NCBI GenBank assembly: GCA_905192745.1
Contig: CAJJLZ010000020.1
Coordinates: 1-45,729 of the forward strand
Length of the DNA stretch: 45,729 nucleotides
Reading direction: 5' to 3'
From: an uncultured Oscillospiraceae bacterium
GTDB taxonomy: Bacteria > Bacillota > Clostridia > Oscillospirales > Acutalibacteraceae
Part shown: one piece after another, positions 1 through 8,650 of the stretch
Position numbering within the stretch: position 1 is the stretch's first letter
Layout: each line of letters begins with the position of its first letter
Made by a program: the position numbers and the translations under genes
Notes under the pieces: model-generated
Databases searched by the model: none
What the model saw: only the letters and a program-made list of their open reading frames with translations
Told to the model about the DNA's origin: nothing

Positions 1-656
1 CGTACCGCTTCCCCCGACGCTGTCCCATGCAGCGCCGGGGAGTAGCTGCGTCGGATTTCCGCTTTTGTGTAAGCATCAATCGCTTCAGCGCGGTCGGCGT
101 TTTCCCCGGCACGGTCCGCCTCTGCTTTTGAGCGATCAGCTTCCACCCGCGCCTGTTCAATTGCTGATTCCGATTCGGACCGGAGCCCCTGCATCTGCGC
201 GAGCCAGGCGTCAAGTAATGTGGGATACTGCTCAGACACGTCGTGTCCCGGCTCGATTCCTTCTCGGATTTTTGTGCGCGCAACAGCGGATTGCCATCCG
301 TAAGTACGGGTTCCATCCTCCGCTGTCGTTTCAAAGTACAGCGAAAACCGGATGTCTCCGCTGCCGGTGGTTACCCGGTCGTCGATTATCCACGGTATAA
401 CGATCTTGTCGCCGGATAGCTCCTTATCAAACACTGGATACCGTCCGATTTCTCCGGCAGCATTAACATACAGGATATAACAATCGTGATTTGCCATATC
501 CTCCCCGTCAAAATACCGTTCCATACTGATCCATACAGTTTCCGACCGGGTGTCCCGCTCGGTCGCCGTAAAACGGAACTCCTCCGGAATTTGGATGTAC
601 CGTGTTACAGGATCAACGGTGAACACCGGGTATCTGGGCTCTTCAACTTTTGCCAT
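1..656 (-). CDS. Phage baseplate/fibre-type structural protein, partial (C-terminus off window)
   Basis: An open frame starts at an ATG at 656 (MAKVEEPRYP...) behind a strong GAGGAGGA ribosome site at 662-669, and runs leftwards off the window edge without a stop for about 218 codons. The first ~140 residues resemble the N-terminal domain of phage baseplate upper or fibre-base proteins (BppU/DUF2479-like) in style; this assignment is tentative. Residues ~165-200 form a heptad-like coiled coil rich in Ala, Asp, Arg and Glu, as in trimeric fibre stalks. The ribosome site overlaps the stop of the preceding FN3 protein, so the two are co-translated. It is the last visible gene of the tail module. 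Confidence 0.75.
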   Translation of the reverse strand, partial: MAKVEEPRYPVFTVDPVTRYIQIPEEFRFTATERDTRSETVWISMERYFDGEDMANHDCYILYVNAAGEIGRYPVFDKELSGDKIVIPWIIDDRVTTGSGDIRFSLYFETTAEDGTRTYGWQSAVARTKIREGIEPGHDVSEQYPTLLDAWLAQMQGLRSESESAIEQARVEADRSKAEADRAGENADRAEAIDAYTKAEIRRSYSPALHGTASGEAV

Positions 657-668
657 TACCATTCCTCC

Positions 669-1535
669 TCATATTGACATTTTCCAGCTTCCGCCTACGT
701 TAACCCACACTCGTTTCGCCCGCTTCCATACGCCGTTTACCCGGACATAGGGCGTTCCTCGGGTGTAGTCGCCGCTTACATTTACCGATAACCCTCCGTC
801 AATGCGGATATAATCGCTGTACGCCCACGGAGAGGATATAGCGCCGCGCACCGCTTTCACACGATAGCGCCCATACCGACCCGACAAGCTGTTCCACGAG
901 CTGATCGATGACGCGGTTCCTGTGTAGCTTCCTTTTATTGACCACGAATCAATGGCCATCTCATATTTGGCACTGTACCCGTATTCCACGGTATAAGATT
1001 CCGCGCCGGAAACAGCGTTCCACGATACAGTAAGTTCTTCTCCGTGACACGGATACCCTACGCCGTCCACCCATCGGTCGCAATTGTTGATTTTCACCCC
1101 CGTCGGTGCGGCTAGGCTAGTGCCCTCCAGTTTGTCCAGTGTTACGGTTCCAGATGCGTACAGGCTCGTAACCTTCGTAGACCCATATGACACATTCATG
1201 CCTGTGCGCTGGAAGGTAATCGTCACTGATTTTGTTCCATCGGCATCGTGATTGACGTAAAACCATTCTGATGTCCACAGGTCTTTATCTCCGGATCCGT
1301 TTACGGTGAGGCACATCTTGGTTTTGCTGCCAACGGTGGACCCCGAAACCCATACTGTAGCGTTCGCACCTCCCCAGACAACGCCGCCGGAGTGGAGCTT
1401 CACATTCACGCTGACGACGGATTGGTTGGCGGCGTTAGGGTTTTTCCAGCTTGACCAGTACACCACCGGATACATGCCGTATTCGCCCGGTATCGCTGTA
1501 GGAAGGCACTGCCCAGTAATTGTACCTGACGCCAT
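669..1535 (-). CDS. Phage tail-associated protein with a fibronectin type III domain
   Basis: A 288-residue protein. The N-terminal ~135 residues are beta-rich and Gly/Ser/Thr-rich, similar in style to siphovirus minor structural proteins (DUF859-like, tentative). Residues ~140-245 look like a fibronectin type III domain, with a Pro-x-Gly start and the V-x-W strand of the motif LTVSWNAVSGAESYTVEY. The C-terminus repeats a short pattern, YVRVNGVWKRAKRVWVNVGGSWK, common at the ends of phage tail-tip proteins. FN3 domains on phage surface proteins are thought to help weak carbohydrate binding. The stop codon overlaps the ribosome site of the next gene (start 656). A role in host surface attachment is inferred. 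Confidence 0.75.
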   Translation of the reverse strand: MASGTITGQCLPTAIPGEYGMYPVVYWSSWKNPNAANQSVVSVNVKLHSGGVVWGGANATVWVSGSTVGSKTKMCLTVNGSGDKDLWTSEWFYVNHDADGTKSVTITFQRTGMNVSYGSTKVTSLYASGTVTLDKLEGTSLAAPTGVKINNCDRWVDGVGYPCHGEELTVSWNAVSGAESYTVEYGYSAKYEMAIDSWSIKGSYTGTASSISSWNSLSGRYGRYRVKAVRGAISSPWAYSDYIRIDGGLSVNVSGDYTRGTPYVRVNGVWKRAKRVWVNVGGSWKMSI

Positions 1536-1550
1536 GTTCTCTCCTCCTGC

Positions 1551-2540
1551 TTAATACTGGATGTACACGTCGCCATCCGCCCCACCGGATGGCGCGCTAG
1601 TGCCATATGTTATTTTTTTCTGTTTGGCGGCGAGCGCCGCAGTCATCGCGGACGGCTGCACATAATCGGTTCCAGCGACCGCTTTGACTACGCTGCCGTT
1701 CCCAGCCCCTTTTAATATGCCGCTTACGGTGATCTCATCCTGTTTTCCCTCCGCTGTCTGTTCTACACTCTCGACTTGTGAGAGAGTGGCGTAATCCGTA
1801 CCGGCAACAGCGGCGGCCATTCCGCCCGATCCGTCGCCTTTCAGGAGTGCGGAGCTCTTTGGAGCCGGGGCGGCATAATCTGTACCGGCGACGGCGGCTC
1901 CCACCGTCCCGCTCCCCGCCCCTTTCAGCAGTCCGACAACCGATATCTTTTCCTGCCGAGTGTCCAGATCGGCCAGATTATCCAGTATTTCTTCCGCCCG
2001 CCGTTCAAACTCTGTTCCGTCCAGCGTTACCAATCCATTGATCAGACCGCACGCTTCCGCATGATACCGTTCGTCGGTGACATCAATCGCGGATAGGGAG
2101 ACAGCCATCGCGCTTACCCGGACATACGCTAAAGACATCTCCCAAGTGTTCGCGTTTCTTGTCAGCGTGGGTGGTACAGGGGAGTCTGCCGGTGTACCCG
2201 GCAGGACAAAAGCCCGGATATAGCGGTTCTGCTGCGCGGTCGACAGCCGCAGCACGATCCGGTCAATGCGCGGCTTGGCGGCGTCGGCAGGCCCTAATGT
2301 CAACGCAAGCTTTTCTTTTCCCGTCTCGCTTTCAAGCCGATACATATACCCCTGAATGAGCGCAAAGCCCGGATTGATCACCACCTGCAGGCCGCTTCCA
2401 ACTTCCACCCGCAAGTTTGACCCTCCATTTTTTATGCCGTCGGAAAACAACTCTCGGTATTGGTCGGCCCAATCATCCGCTTGGTAGATGCGCGGATCCT
2501 CTATTGTGGTGTCAAAAAAGCGGTATATTTCCTTCGCCAT
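1551..2540 (-). CDS. Phage tail fibre / receptor-binding-type protein with three internal repeats
   Basis: A 329-residue protein starting at an ATG behind GAAGGAGGA. Residues 1-~165 form an N-terminal tail-attachment domain (MAKEIYRFFDTTIEDPRIYQ), typical of Firmicutes siphophage structural proteins. Three copies of a repeat with the core LLKGxGxGxxxxAVAGTDY follow at about residues 204-222, 232-250 and 275-293, separated by stretches with coiled-coil character. The protein ends in TSAPSGGADGDVYIQY, a common C-terminal signature of phage fibre proteins. The gene lies between the Gp37-like tail gene and the FN3 protein, in the position where host-recognition proteins are usually encoded. The precise receptor role is inferred. 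Confidence 0.75.
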   Translation of the reverse strand: MAKEIYRFFDTTIEDPRIYQADDWADQYRELFSDGIKNGGSNLRVEVGSGLQVVINPGFALIQGYMYRLESETGKEKLALTLGPADAAKPRIDRIVLRLSTAQQNRYIRAFVLPGTPADSPVPPTLTRNANTWEMSLAYVRVSAMAVSLSAIDVTDERYHAEACGLINGLVTLDGTEFERRAEEILDNLADLDTRQEKISVVGLLKGAGSGTVGAAVAGTDYAAPAPKSSALLKGDGSGGMAAAVAGTDYATLSQVESVEQTAEGKQDEITVSGILKGAGNGSVVKAVAGTDYVQPSAMTAALAAKQKKITYGTSAPSGGADGDVYIQY

Positions 2541-2553
2541 CAGTTTTCCTCCT

Positions 2554-3653
2554 TCATTTCACTGGCGTTTTCATCCGTTTCAGTACATCAGACAAGGCAA
2601 TCACCCCGGTTCCAAACAGCGGCTCACAGGTGTACCCGCTATCCTCCCAGACCTCTTTCACACCGGTGATCCGGGTATGCAGCTCTAACCCTGCCTTCGG
2701 CCGTACCGTTACCTTGTCCCCTATGTCGTAATCCCGGCCGAACAGAAAAGCCCTGTCCGTGAGGACAGAGCCTTCCATGGTCTCGGTTTCTTTTTTTCAG
2801 CCAGCCTGTTCCCTCCGTAGTATTTCAAATCATCGATATTTTCCGCGCCGGAACAGTCCAGAAACGACTCAAAGCGGTCCATCCCTGCGTTTTCATTGCC
2901 CAGGACGTATACCAGCCGTTTTTCGTCCTCTCCCGCTCCGCCGGCATACCCGGTATTGCTGTAGCCATTCACGCTATAGATATAGGATGCGGACCGGATG
3001 TTGGAAAAGCGGGGATCGAACACCACCGGGCTTCGGTCATCCTGCTGCGTCGTTCGGTCGGTTCCCGGCTCTACATCAATCACAATATGCCGGTTGGTCA
3101 GATCGAGTCTTGCCCGAATACCCATGTCTGCATATTCCCCGATCGCCCGCACCACCTCATCCAGTGGTTCGTACCTGCTCCGCCAGGCGACGCCCGTCCC
3201 GCGCCCCGCATCCTCAGCAAGCAACACCTGCTCCATCGCTCGGGACACATTGTCTGGACTGACAAGATTGCGGCGGATATAATGCTTGATCGCCGTTTCT
3301 GCCGTTCCGATTACCTTGTCCCAGCCGAGTGACCCCTCGTCGTCCGGCGGGACGGTTATCCTCTGCTTCATCAGCCCGGGAAGTGTATATCCGGTGATCG
3401 TCCACCCATCTGGGGCGTTGCCGTTCGCCGATTCCCACTTATATCCCCGTACAACGCCAGACCGGTCAGGATCTCCGTTTATGACGATCATCCTCCCCGC
3501 GCGGAGCAGGGGCGACGCCCATCGGTCCGGCACATGGATTTCAAACGTCCCCGGTCCGTAATGCCGCCGGTCGAGTATGACGGATGTCGCCGTCCGTATT
3601 ACGCCGGAAAGGCCAAAATCCGAGTCAACGGCCCGCAGTTCGCAAAGGCTCAT
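2554..3653 (-). CDS. Gp37-like siphophage tail protein, split by a -1 frame change at 2790-2797
   Basis: The upstream frame (start ATG 3653, overlapping the distal tail stop as ATGA) encodes about 290 residues resembling the siphovirus ReqiPepy6 Gp37-like family, a tail-tip protein. At residues LAEKK it enters a run of seven A (2791-2797); the zero frame then drifts into an unrelated tail and stops at 2721. The -1 frame continues in KETETMEGSVLTDRAFLFGRDYDIGDKV and ends at 2554, giving the normal C-terminal domain. The fused product of ~365 residues is about the family's usual length. The run matches a canonical slippery heptamer, A-AAA-AAG, in the correct phase. It may be programmed frameshifting, a one-base deletion, or a homopolymer sequencing error. 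Confidence 0.7.
2747..2816 (-). other. Possible -1 recoding signal: SD-like element, A-AAA-AAG heptamer, downstream stem-loop
   Basis: On the minus strand, GGAGGG (2816-2811) lies 14 nt before the heptamer AAAAAAG (2796-2790), which sits in the X-XXY-YYZ phase of the zero frame. Fifteen nt further on is a potential 12-bp stem, AAGGCTCTGTCC / GGACAGGGCTTT with two G-T wobbles, and a TCAC loop (2774-2747). The order SD-like / heptamer / stem is that of the dnaX frameshift site, but the downstream spacer is longer than usual and GGAGGG also encodes Gly-Gly. A simple indel remains possible. Confidence 0.4.
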
Positions 3654-4489
3654 AGCCCCGCCGCCCTTTCATAGTAGGATATGGTAATGGTGGCTGTCGT
3701 GGTGTTGTCCGTGCTGTCGAACTCCAGCGCATTTTCCCCCGGAGAGAGGCGGAACAGACTGCTGTCCGCCGTCATATAGCCGAAAGCGTTGGTTTCCACC
3801 ACGTTCGAGCTGTCCCGGATACTGACTTCCGGGGATTCAAAATCCGTGCTGATATACAGCGTCTTTCCTGCCGGGATCTCCTTTTGGATTTTGATGTATT
3901 CGCCGGTGGAGGTGTTTTTGATGTACGGGTTGACTGCCCCGCCGCTGATCCTGATCTCCATCGGCAGCATACAATTGCAGTCGTTGTGGATTGTCTGCCG
4001 GTATCCGCGCAGCCCAAATTGCACCGGGAAAGAATACGGGAAGGAAAAGCCGCCGTCTACATACAGCATTCGAAAACTGCTTTCCTTGGCGGAGTGCCAG
4101 TAGGGGTCGGGGCATTCCAGCTCCACGGAAAGGGTCTGGATGTTCCTTACCCGTTCCTGCGGCGTGATGGATTTAACGATTGCGTAGATATACCATGCCC
4201 CCGCGTCGTTCTCGTAGGTCAGCCGGGAGAGGCCGATCACCGGGCACAGCCGCCGCATAAGCTCCCGCCGCAGCGCATAAAAATCAGCCATCCCTCCCGT
4301 GCCGTGGACGTGGCAGGCCAATGTGAGCGGACGTTCCAACAGCCGTACGCCCTGAAAGCTGTATCCGTCCTGCCCCGGTGCGGTGGATCGAACGATCTCG
4401 CTGGAGGGCAGATTGACGCCGTCCAGCGTCCAGAAGATGTAGGGAGGGCGGTTGACAAACTCGGTTGTTTCCCCTTGCGGGTTTTCCAA
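3650..4489 (-). CDS. Phage distal tail protein (Dit-like), start region damaged or unusual
   Basis: About 280 residues resembling siphophage distal tail proteins (tail component of the Dit/Sipho_tail family), with the usual opening LENPQGETTEFVNRPPYIF and a C-terminal beta-sandwich-like part. The Dit ring joins the tail tube to the tip. The gene follows the tape measure and overlaps the next gene (ATGA at 3653-3650), the usual order. The start is odd. The well-spaced ribosome site GGAGG (4516-4512) points to a TTG at 4504-4502 that is followed at once by TAG (4501-4499). The downstream possibilities are ATC 4495, ATT 4492 or TTG 4489, all too far from GGAGG. One base change (CAG to TAG) in codon 2 would explain this. 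Confidence 0.75.
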   Translation of the reverse strand: MENPQGETTEFVNRPPYIFWTLDGVNLPSSEIVRSTAPGQDGYSFQGVRLLERPLTLACHVHGTGGMADFYALRRELMRRLCPVIGLSRLTYENDAGAWYIYAIVKSITPQERVRNIQTLSVELECPDPYWHSAKESSFRMLYVDGGFSFPYSFPVQFGLRGYRQTIHNDCNCMLPMEIRISGGAVNPYIKNTSTGEYIKIQKEIPAGKTLYISTDFESPEVSIRDSSNVVETNAFGYMTADSSLFRLSPGENALEFDSTDNTTTATITISYYERAAGL

Positions 4490-4516
4490 AATGATTTTCT
4501 ACAAGCCGTTTCCTCC

Positions 4517-7500
4517 TCACTGTAGGGTCAGCGCCAGCCTTTGTGACGCCAGTGCTGTTTCCTTCGCGATAGCTGCCGGAGACTGCACCGGCACGTTAAA
4601 TTCGTTGGTCTGGTTCACGACAATAGTGTTCGCGCTGTTCCGGATCACCCGCTCCGCCGCCGAAGCCGCCGTCTGGACAGACAGATTGTTCTGCGGTGCG
4701 AAGCTCGCCAGCCAGCCGTTGATTTTGCTGTAAACCGTTTCCAGCGTCCCTTTGGAATATAGGTTTTCTTCTTCCTTCAGCGCCCGGCTGATTGCATCAA
4801 GCCTCGCGTCGTTGAACTGGATTAGATTTTTAAGCCGGTCATCCTGCATCAGCTTTTCGATCTGCGCCACCTCGGAAAGAGCTTCCGTTTCCTTGTCCCG
4901 GAGTTCTTCAATCCGGGATATTTTTTCCGCCAAGGCGTCTTTTTCCGCATCGATTTGGGTTTGCAGGTCTTCCTTCTGCTGTTCCAGCGCTTCCTTGCGC
5001 TGTTGCTTTTCCCATTCGGCCTGCTTGGCCGCCAGTTCTTTTTCCAGGGCGCGCCGGTTTTCCTCGTCCCGTTCGAAAAGGATGCTTTCCTCCAACTGAC
5101 GGATTTCCCGGTCGTGGGCCGCCTGTTCATCCGCCTTCTCCTCGTCCTTCATCAGCTGGTCGATGGCGGCTATTTCCGCCTCCATGGCCTTTACGCGGGC
5201 GTCGGATTCCGCCTCCGCTTCCTTGATTGCGTCGTTGTATTGCTGCTTAAGCTGCTCCTTCCGCGCGTTCTGCCAGCGGACAAAAGCTTCAATCTGCAGC
5301 TGCTCCACCGTGGCATACAGCTGCCGGTTGGCCTCTTCCCGCCGCTCAAGCGCGTCTTTTTCCGCGTCGGTAAGACTGGAATGGTTCTTCTTCAGCTGCG
5401 CGATATACTGCTTATTTTCGGCAATCAGGGCCTCGTATTGCGCGATGGCGTCCCGCTCGTCGAAGAGGAACAGCTTCCCGCCGATCTCCATCCCGTTCAG
5501 GCTTTGGAGTTTCGATACATAGCTGTCCAGATCGGATACCTGCCGGTCAAAAGCATCGGTCAGCGACTCCTGTATTTCCTGCGTTTCCTTCTCCCGAAGC
5601 TCTTTCCGCAGATTGTAGATTTCAAGGTCGTATTTCTGCCAAGTTTCATAGTCCAGCTCAAGATATTGATCGCGCAGTTTTTCCAGCCGGCGAAGGTACT
5701 CGTTCTCACTCATTTCATCCTTGTCGTGAAGATAGTCGACAGCGGAGCGTTCCTTCGTCAGCGCGTCCTTGCGGGCCTGTACTGCTTTATCGGCCATGGA
5801 TTTTTGCAGGCTGTACAGTTCCTCGGTATACTTCCTCCATTCCGCGCTGTCCTTTGTGGTGTGTTGGTTCCGGAGTGCCTCCAGCCTGTTATAATACTCT
5901 TTTTCGGTGATCAGCTCCATGCTGCGCTGGTGCTTGAGTTTGTCGTAGGCCTCGGATAGGGCGTTGGCCGCCGAAGAATCGGATGATCCGCCCCAGTCTC
6001 CAATACCAATGTCCTTGCCAAGCGCGGCCAGCCTTGCTTCGATCTGGTCCAGAGCCGCCCGCTGTTCGTTCAGGTTGTCCGTCGCCGTTTGAAACGCCTC
6101 GGAGGCGAACACGCCAGCGACGCCAAGAGATCGCAGCGCGGTGATTTCATCCAGATACAGCCGGATATTGCTTTCTACCGCGATTTTGTTTTCCTCCAGA
6201 TCGGCGATCATCGCTTTCCGTTTGGCCTCGTAGACTTGTTCCACCACGCGGCCATAGTTCAGTGTCGCGTCGCCGGTTTCCGCCACATACCGGGCGACCT
6301 CGGGGTATTGGTAGATCAGTTCCAGAAGCTGATTGGCGGACAGTGCCTGCCCGTCAGACGCCTTGTCGTACGCGGATGCGAGGGAATCCAACGCTTTTAC
6401 GGCAGAGGAAACGTCGGCGCTGAACTGCTGAAGCTCCTCTGAATTCCACAGGTCGCGCGCTCGCTTTTGCGTTTCTGTCAGGGTATTGTTCAGCTCCTCT
6501 ACCGGTTGGGACAGCCACAGTTCCCCGAATTCCCCGGCTTCTTCGGCAATCTCTTTCATACGATTTCGTACTTCAACGAGATCAGAGCCGACATGCTCCA
6601 ACTGTTTTTCACTGGCCAAAAAGCCATATACTTCTTCGGCAGCATGCTTTTCTAATTCCGCTTCTTGCTCTTTAAGCTTTATTAATTTTTCTATTTGCTT
6701 TGCATACCCATCAAGTTCTTCCGCCCCCTCCTTTCCTGCGGCGTTTTGTACCTTTTGCTCGAAATCCTTCTTCGCCTGCGTCAGCTCTTCCTGCTTCTTT
6801 TTTGCCTCCTCCGCTGCGGATGCAAAAGCAATAATCCCTCCGACGAGCAGCGAGACCGCAGACACAACCGCAAGCACCGGATTGACTGACATCGCCGCGT
6901 TCAGCCCATGCTGTGCCGCCGTCGCGCCGGCCGTCGCGTTTGCTTCTGCCGTTTTTGCTGTTGCATCCGCCGCGGAACCCGCGGCTGATTCCGCAAGCGC
7001 CCTTGCTTCTTCCAGCTTCTTCTTTTTGTGATGTTCTGCGATCTTGGCCGCCATTTTGATTATCGGGTTCAGCGCCGCAAATACAACCGCCGTCGTGGCA
7101 AGACCGGCGGACATCGCCTTATTCGCGTCCACGAACTCTGCAACCGGTGTGAGGATGGCCCCCAGCAGTTCCACAAACGGCTTCAACCCGTTAGTCATAC
7201 CCTCGCCCAAGCTTGCCGACATCAACGTGATCTGCCGTCCTGCACCCGCTACAGCCCCGCCATACTCATCTGCATACCGTGCCGCGTTTCCAAGCACCCC
7301 GTCAGTTTCGGCGATCACACCGTTCAGCACCGCCTGCGCCTTTTCCTGTTGGGTCAGGTTCGCCGTGCTTTTCCCGACGGAAGCCGCATAGTCTTCATAC
7401 ATCTTGGCAATATTTTTTTGTACGCCCGCCGCATCGGAAAGGACGGAGTTTTCCATGCGGACGCCTTCCGTCGTTACCCGCACTGCCTCTGATAGGCTGT

Positions 7501-8200
7501 AATGCGCCTGCCGGTTGTAAGCGGCGCTGTCCTTCAGGCGTATAAGCATTTCCCGTGCCTGGTCGGCGGAATAGCCATACAGAAGCAGGTTTTTGATGCT
7601 CTGCGCCGCGTCTGCATCGGTCATAAGCCCGTCCTGCGTCAGCTCCTTCTGGATTTTCTCCAGTTCCGACATGGATTCGCCCGTGCTTTTTGCGGTGGTT
7701 TGCAGCCCGACCTGCGCGCTCCGCATTGTCTGATATGCCGTGATTGCAGAGCCAATTGTGGATACCAAGCCGGAGAGTACTGCCCCCCAGCCAACCAGTG
7801 ACACCATCCCGCTCTGAGACGCGGCGGCCTGTTCCTCCTGCGCCTGTTTTGCCTCTTTGACTGCGGCGGCATACGCCTGCTGCTTCGCCTGCGCGTTTAC
7901 CAGCTCCATGCCAAGCTTGCTCAGCGCGAGCTGGTCGTCGTTGGTAGCCTTGTTTCCCTTTTTGGCGATCTGGTTTTGGAGCGCCTTATACTTGGCTTTC
8001 AGGATCTCTATCTGATTGCCCTGCAATTCCAGCCGTCGGGTCGCAGCCTCCAGCTCGGCGTTTGCTTTCTTTACAGCCTTTTCCCCTGCTTCCCCAAGTC
8101 CGTTCAGCTTGGTTTTGGCGTCCTGTACTCCTTGGTCAAGCGCTTCCGCCCGCAGCCTCACGGCGACGGCAATCCCGCCGAGATTAATTTCTTCAGCCAC
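4517..8200 (-). CDS. Phage tail tape measure protein
   Basis: A 1227-residue protein, by far the longest in the phage segment. The start is set at GTG 8200, which has GGAGGG eight bases upstream, instead of the longer open frame to 8239. The first ~120 residues are a charged coiled coil (LRAEALDQGVQDAKTKLNGL). A TP901-type tape-measure domain with Ala-rich helices and a hydrophobic segment near residues 440-470 (VLAVVSAVSLLVGGIIAF) follows. Residues ~700-1160 are very long Glu/Lys/Gln-rich coiled coils. The protein sets tail length and is ejected during infection. It is intact from end to end. It is preceded by a hairpin terminator rather than by the usual tail-chaperone genes, which is odd. 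Confidence 0.92.
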   Translation of the reverse strand: MAEEINLGGIAVAVRLRAEALDQGVQDAKTKLNGLGEAGEKAVKKANAELEAATRRLELQGNQIEILKAKYKALQNQIAKKGNKATNDDQLALSKLGMELVNAQAKQQAYAAAVKEAKQAQEEQAAASQSGMVSLVGWGAVLSGLVSTIGSAITAYQTMRSAQVGLQTTAKSTGESMSELEKIQKELTQDGLMTDADAAQSIKNLLLYGYSADQAREMLIRLKDSAAYNRQAHYSLSEAVRVTTEGVRMENSVLSDAAGVQKNIAKMYEDYAASVGKSTANLTQQEKAQAVLNGVIAETDGVLGNAARYADEYGGAVAGAGRQITLMSASLGEGMTNGLKPFVELLGAILTPVAEFVDANKAMSAGLATTAVVFAALNPIIKMAAKIAEHHKKKKLEEARALAESAAGSAADATAKTAEANATAGATAAQHGLNAAMSVNPVLAVVSAVSLLVGGIIAFASAAEEAKKKQEELTQAKKDFEQKVQNAAGKEGAEELDGYAKQIEKLIKLKEQEAELEKHAAEEVYGFLASEKQLEHVGSDLVEVRNRMKEIAEEAGEFGELWLSQPVEELNNTLTETQKRARDLWNSEELQQFSADVSSAVKALDSLASAYDKASDGQALSANQLLELIYQYPEVARYVAETGDATLNYGRVVEQVYEAKRKAMIADLEENKIAVESNIRLYLDEITALRSLGVAGVFASEAFQTATDNLNEQRAALDQIEARLAALGKDIGIGDWGGSSDSSAANALSEAYDKLKHQRSMELITEKEYYNRLEALRNQHTTKDSAEWRKYTEELYSLQKSMADKAVQARKDALTKERSAVDYLHDKDEMSENEYLRRLEKLRDQYLELDYETWQKYDLEIYNLRKELREKETQEIQESLTDAFDRQVSDLDSYVSKLQSLNGMEIGGKLFLFDERDAIAQYEALIAENKQYIAQLKKNHSSLTDAEKDALERREEANRQLYATVEQLQIEAFVRWQNARKEQLKQQYNDAIKEAEAESDARVKAMEAEIAAIDQLMKDEEKADEQAAHDREIRQLEESILFERDEENRRALEKELAAKQAEWEKQQRKEALEQQKEDLQTQIDAEKDALAEKISRIEELRDKETEALSEVAQIEKLMQDDRLKNLIQFNDARLDAISRALKEEENLYSKGTLETVYSKINGWLASFAPQNNLSVQTAASAAERVIRNSANTIVVNQTNEFNVPVQSPAAIAKETALASQRLALTLQ

Positions 8201-8225
8201 GGTCTCCCTCCTTTTTGGAATAAGA

Positions 8226-8253
8226 AAAGCACCCATCAAACGATGGATGCTTT
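8226..8253 (-). terminator. Hairpin terminator just upstream of the tape measure gene
   Basis: On the minus strand, AAAGCATCCATC-GTTT-GATGGGTGCTTT forms a 12-bp stem with one G-T wobble, and then TCTTATTCC follows. It lies after the stop of the coiled-coil gene (8289) and 25 bases before the tape measure start. It should end the antirepressor transcript and so leaves the tail genes without an obvious promoter. Confidence 0.65.
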
Positions 8254-8288
8254 CGCAACGCAGTTATTATATGTTTTTCGTGCCAGGC

Positions 8289-8588
8289 TTATTTCGCGAT
8301 CCGCAGTTCCTTGATCTGGGAGGCTTGGCTCTTGGACGTTTCTTCGAGGGCGGAAACCTTAACCTTGATCTCCTCCACGTCCTCCGCCATCTTGTCCAGT
8401 TTCCGGAACTTCTCGTTCATGCCTTGCTGGCCTTCGATGAGCAGTTGAATGTTTTTATCGGTCACATTTTCCTGATGGATTTCCATTTTCGTCATGCGCT
8501 GATCGATTGCATCCAGTCGTTCGTTGACGGGCTTTAATTCTTCCTGCATCATCATTCGCAAAGCTTCCAGCATCTCTTTATCAACCAT
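8289..8588 (-). CDS. Small coiled-coil protein of unknown function
   Basis: A 99-residue protein starting at ATG 8588 (MVDKEMLEALRMM), chosen because GGGAGG lies about eight bases upstream; the open frame extends further but without a ribosome site. It is predicted to be almost entirely alpha-helical with heptads of Leu, Ile, Val and Met (VNERLDAIDQRMTKMEIHQE; KMAEDVEEIKVKVSALEE). There is no membrane segment, so it is not a XhlA-type holin partner. Similar short coiled-coil proteins are scattered through Clostridia genomes and prophages without a known role. It follows the antirepressor on the same strand and is followed by a terminator. Confidence 0.7.
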   Translation of the reverse strand: MVDKEMLEALRMMMQEELKPVNERLDAIDQRMTKMEIHQENVTDKNIQLLIEGQQGMNEKFRKLDKMAEDVEEIKVKVSALEETSKSQASQIKELRIAK

Positions 8589-8650
8589 CGCTACGGCCTC
8601 CCTTGCTGGCATTATTATAGCATGACGGTATCTCGGGCGCAAGAGAGGAT

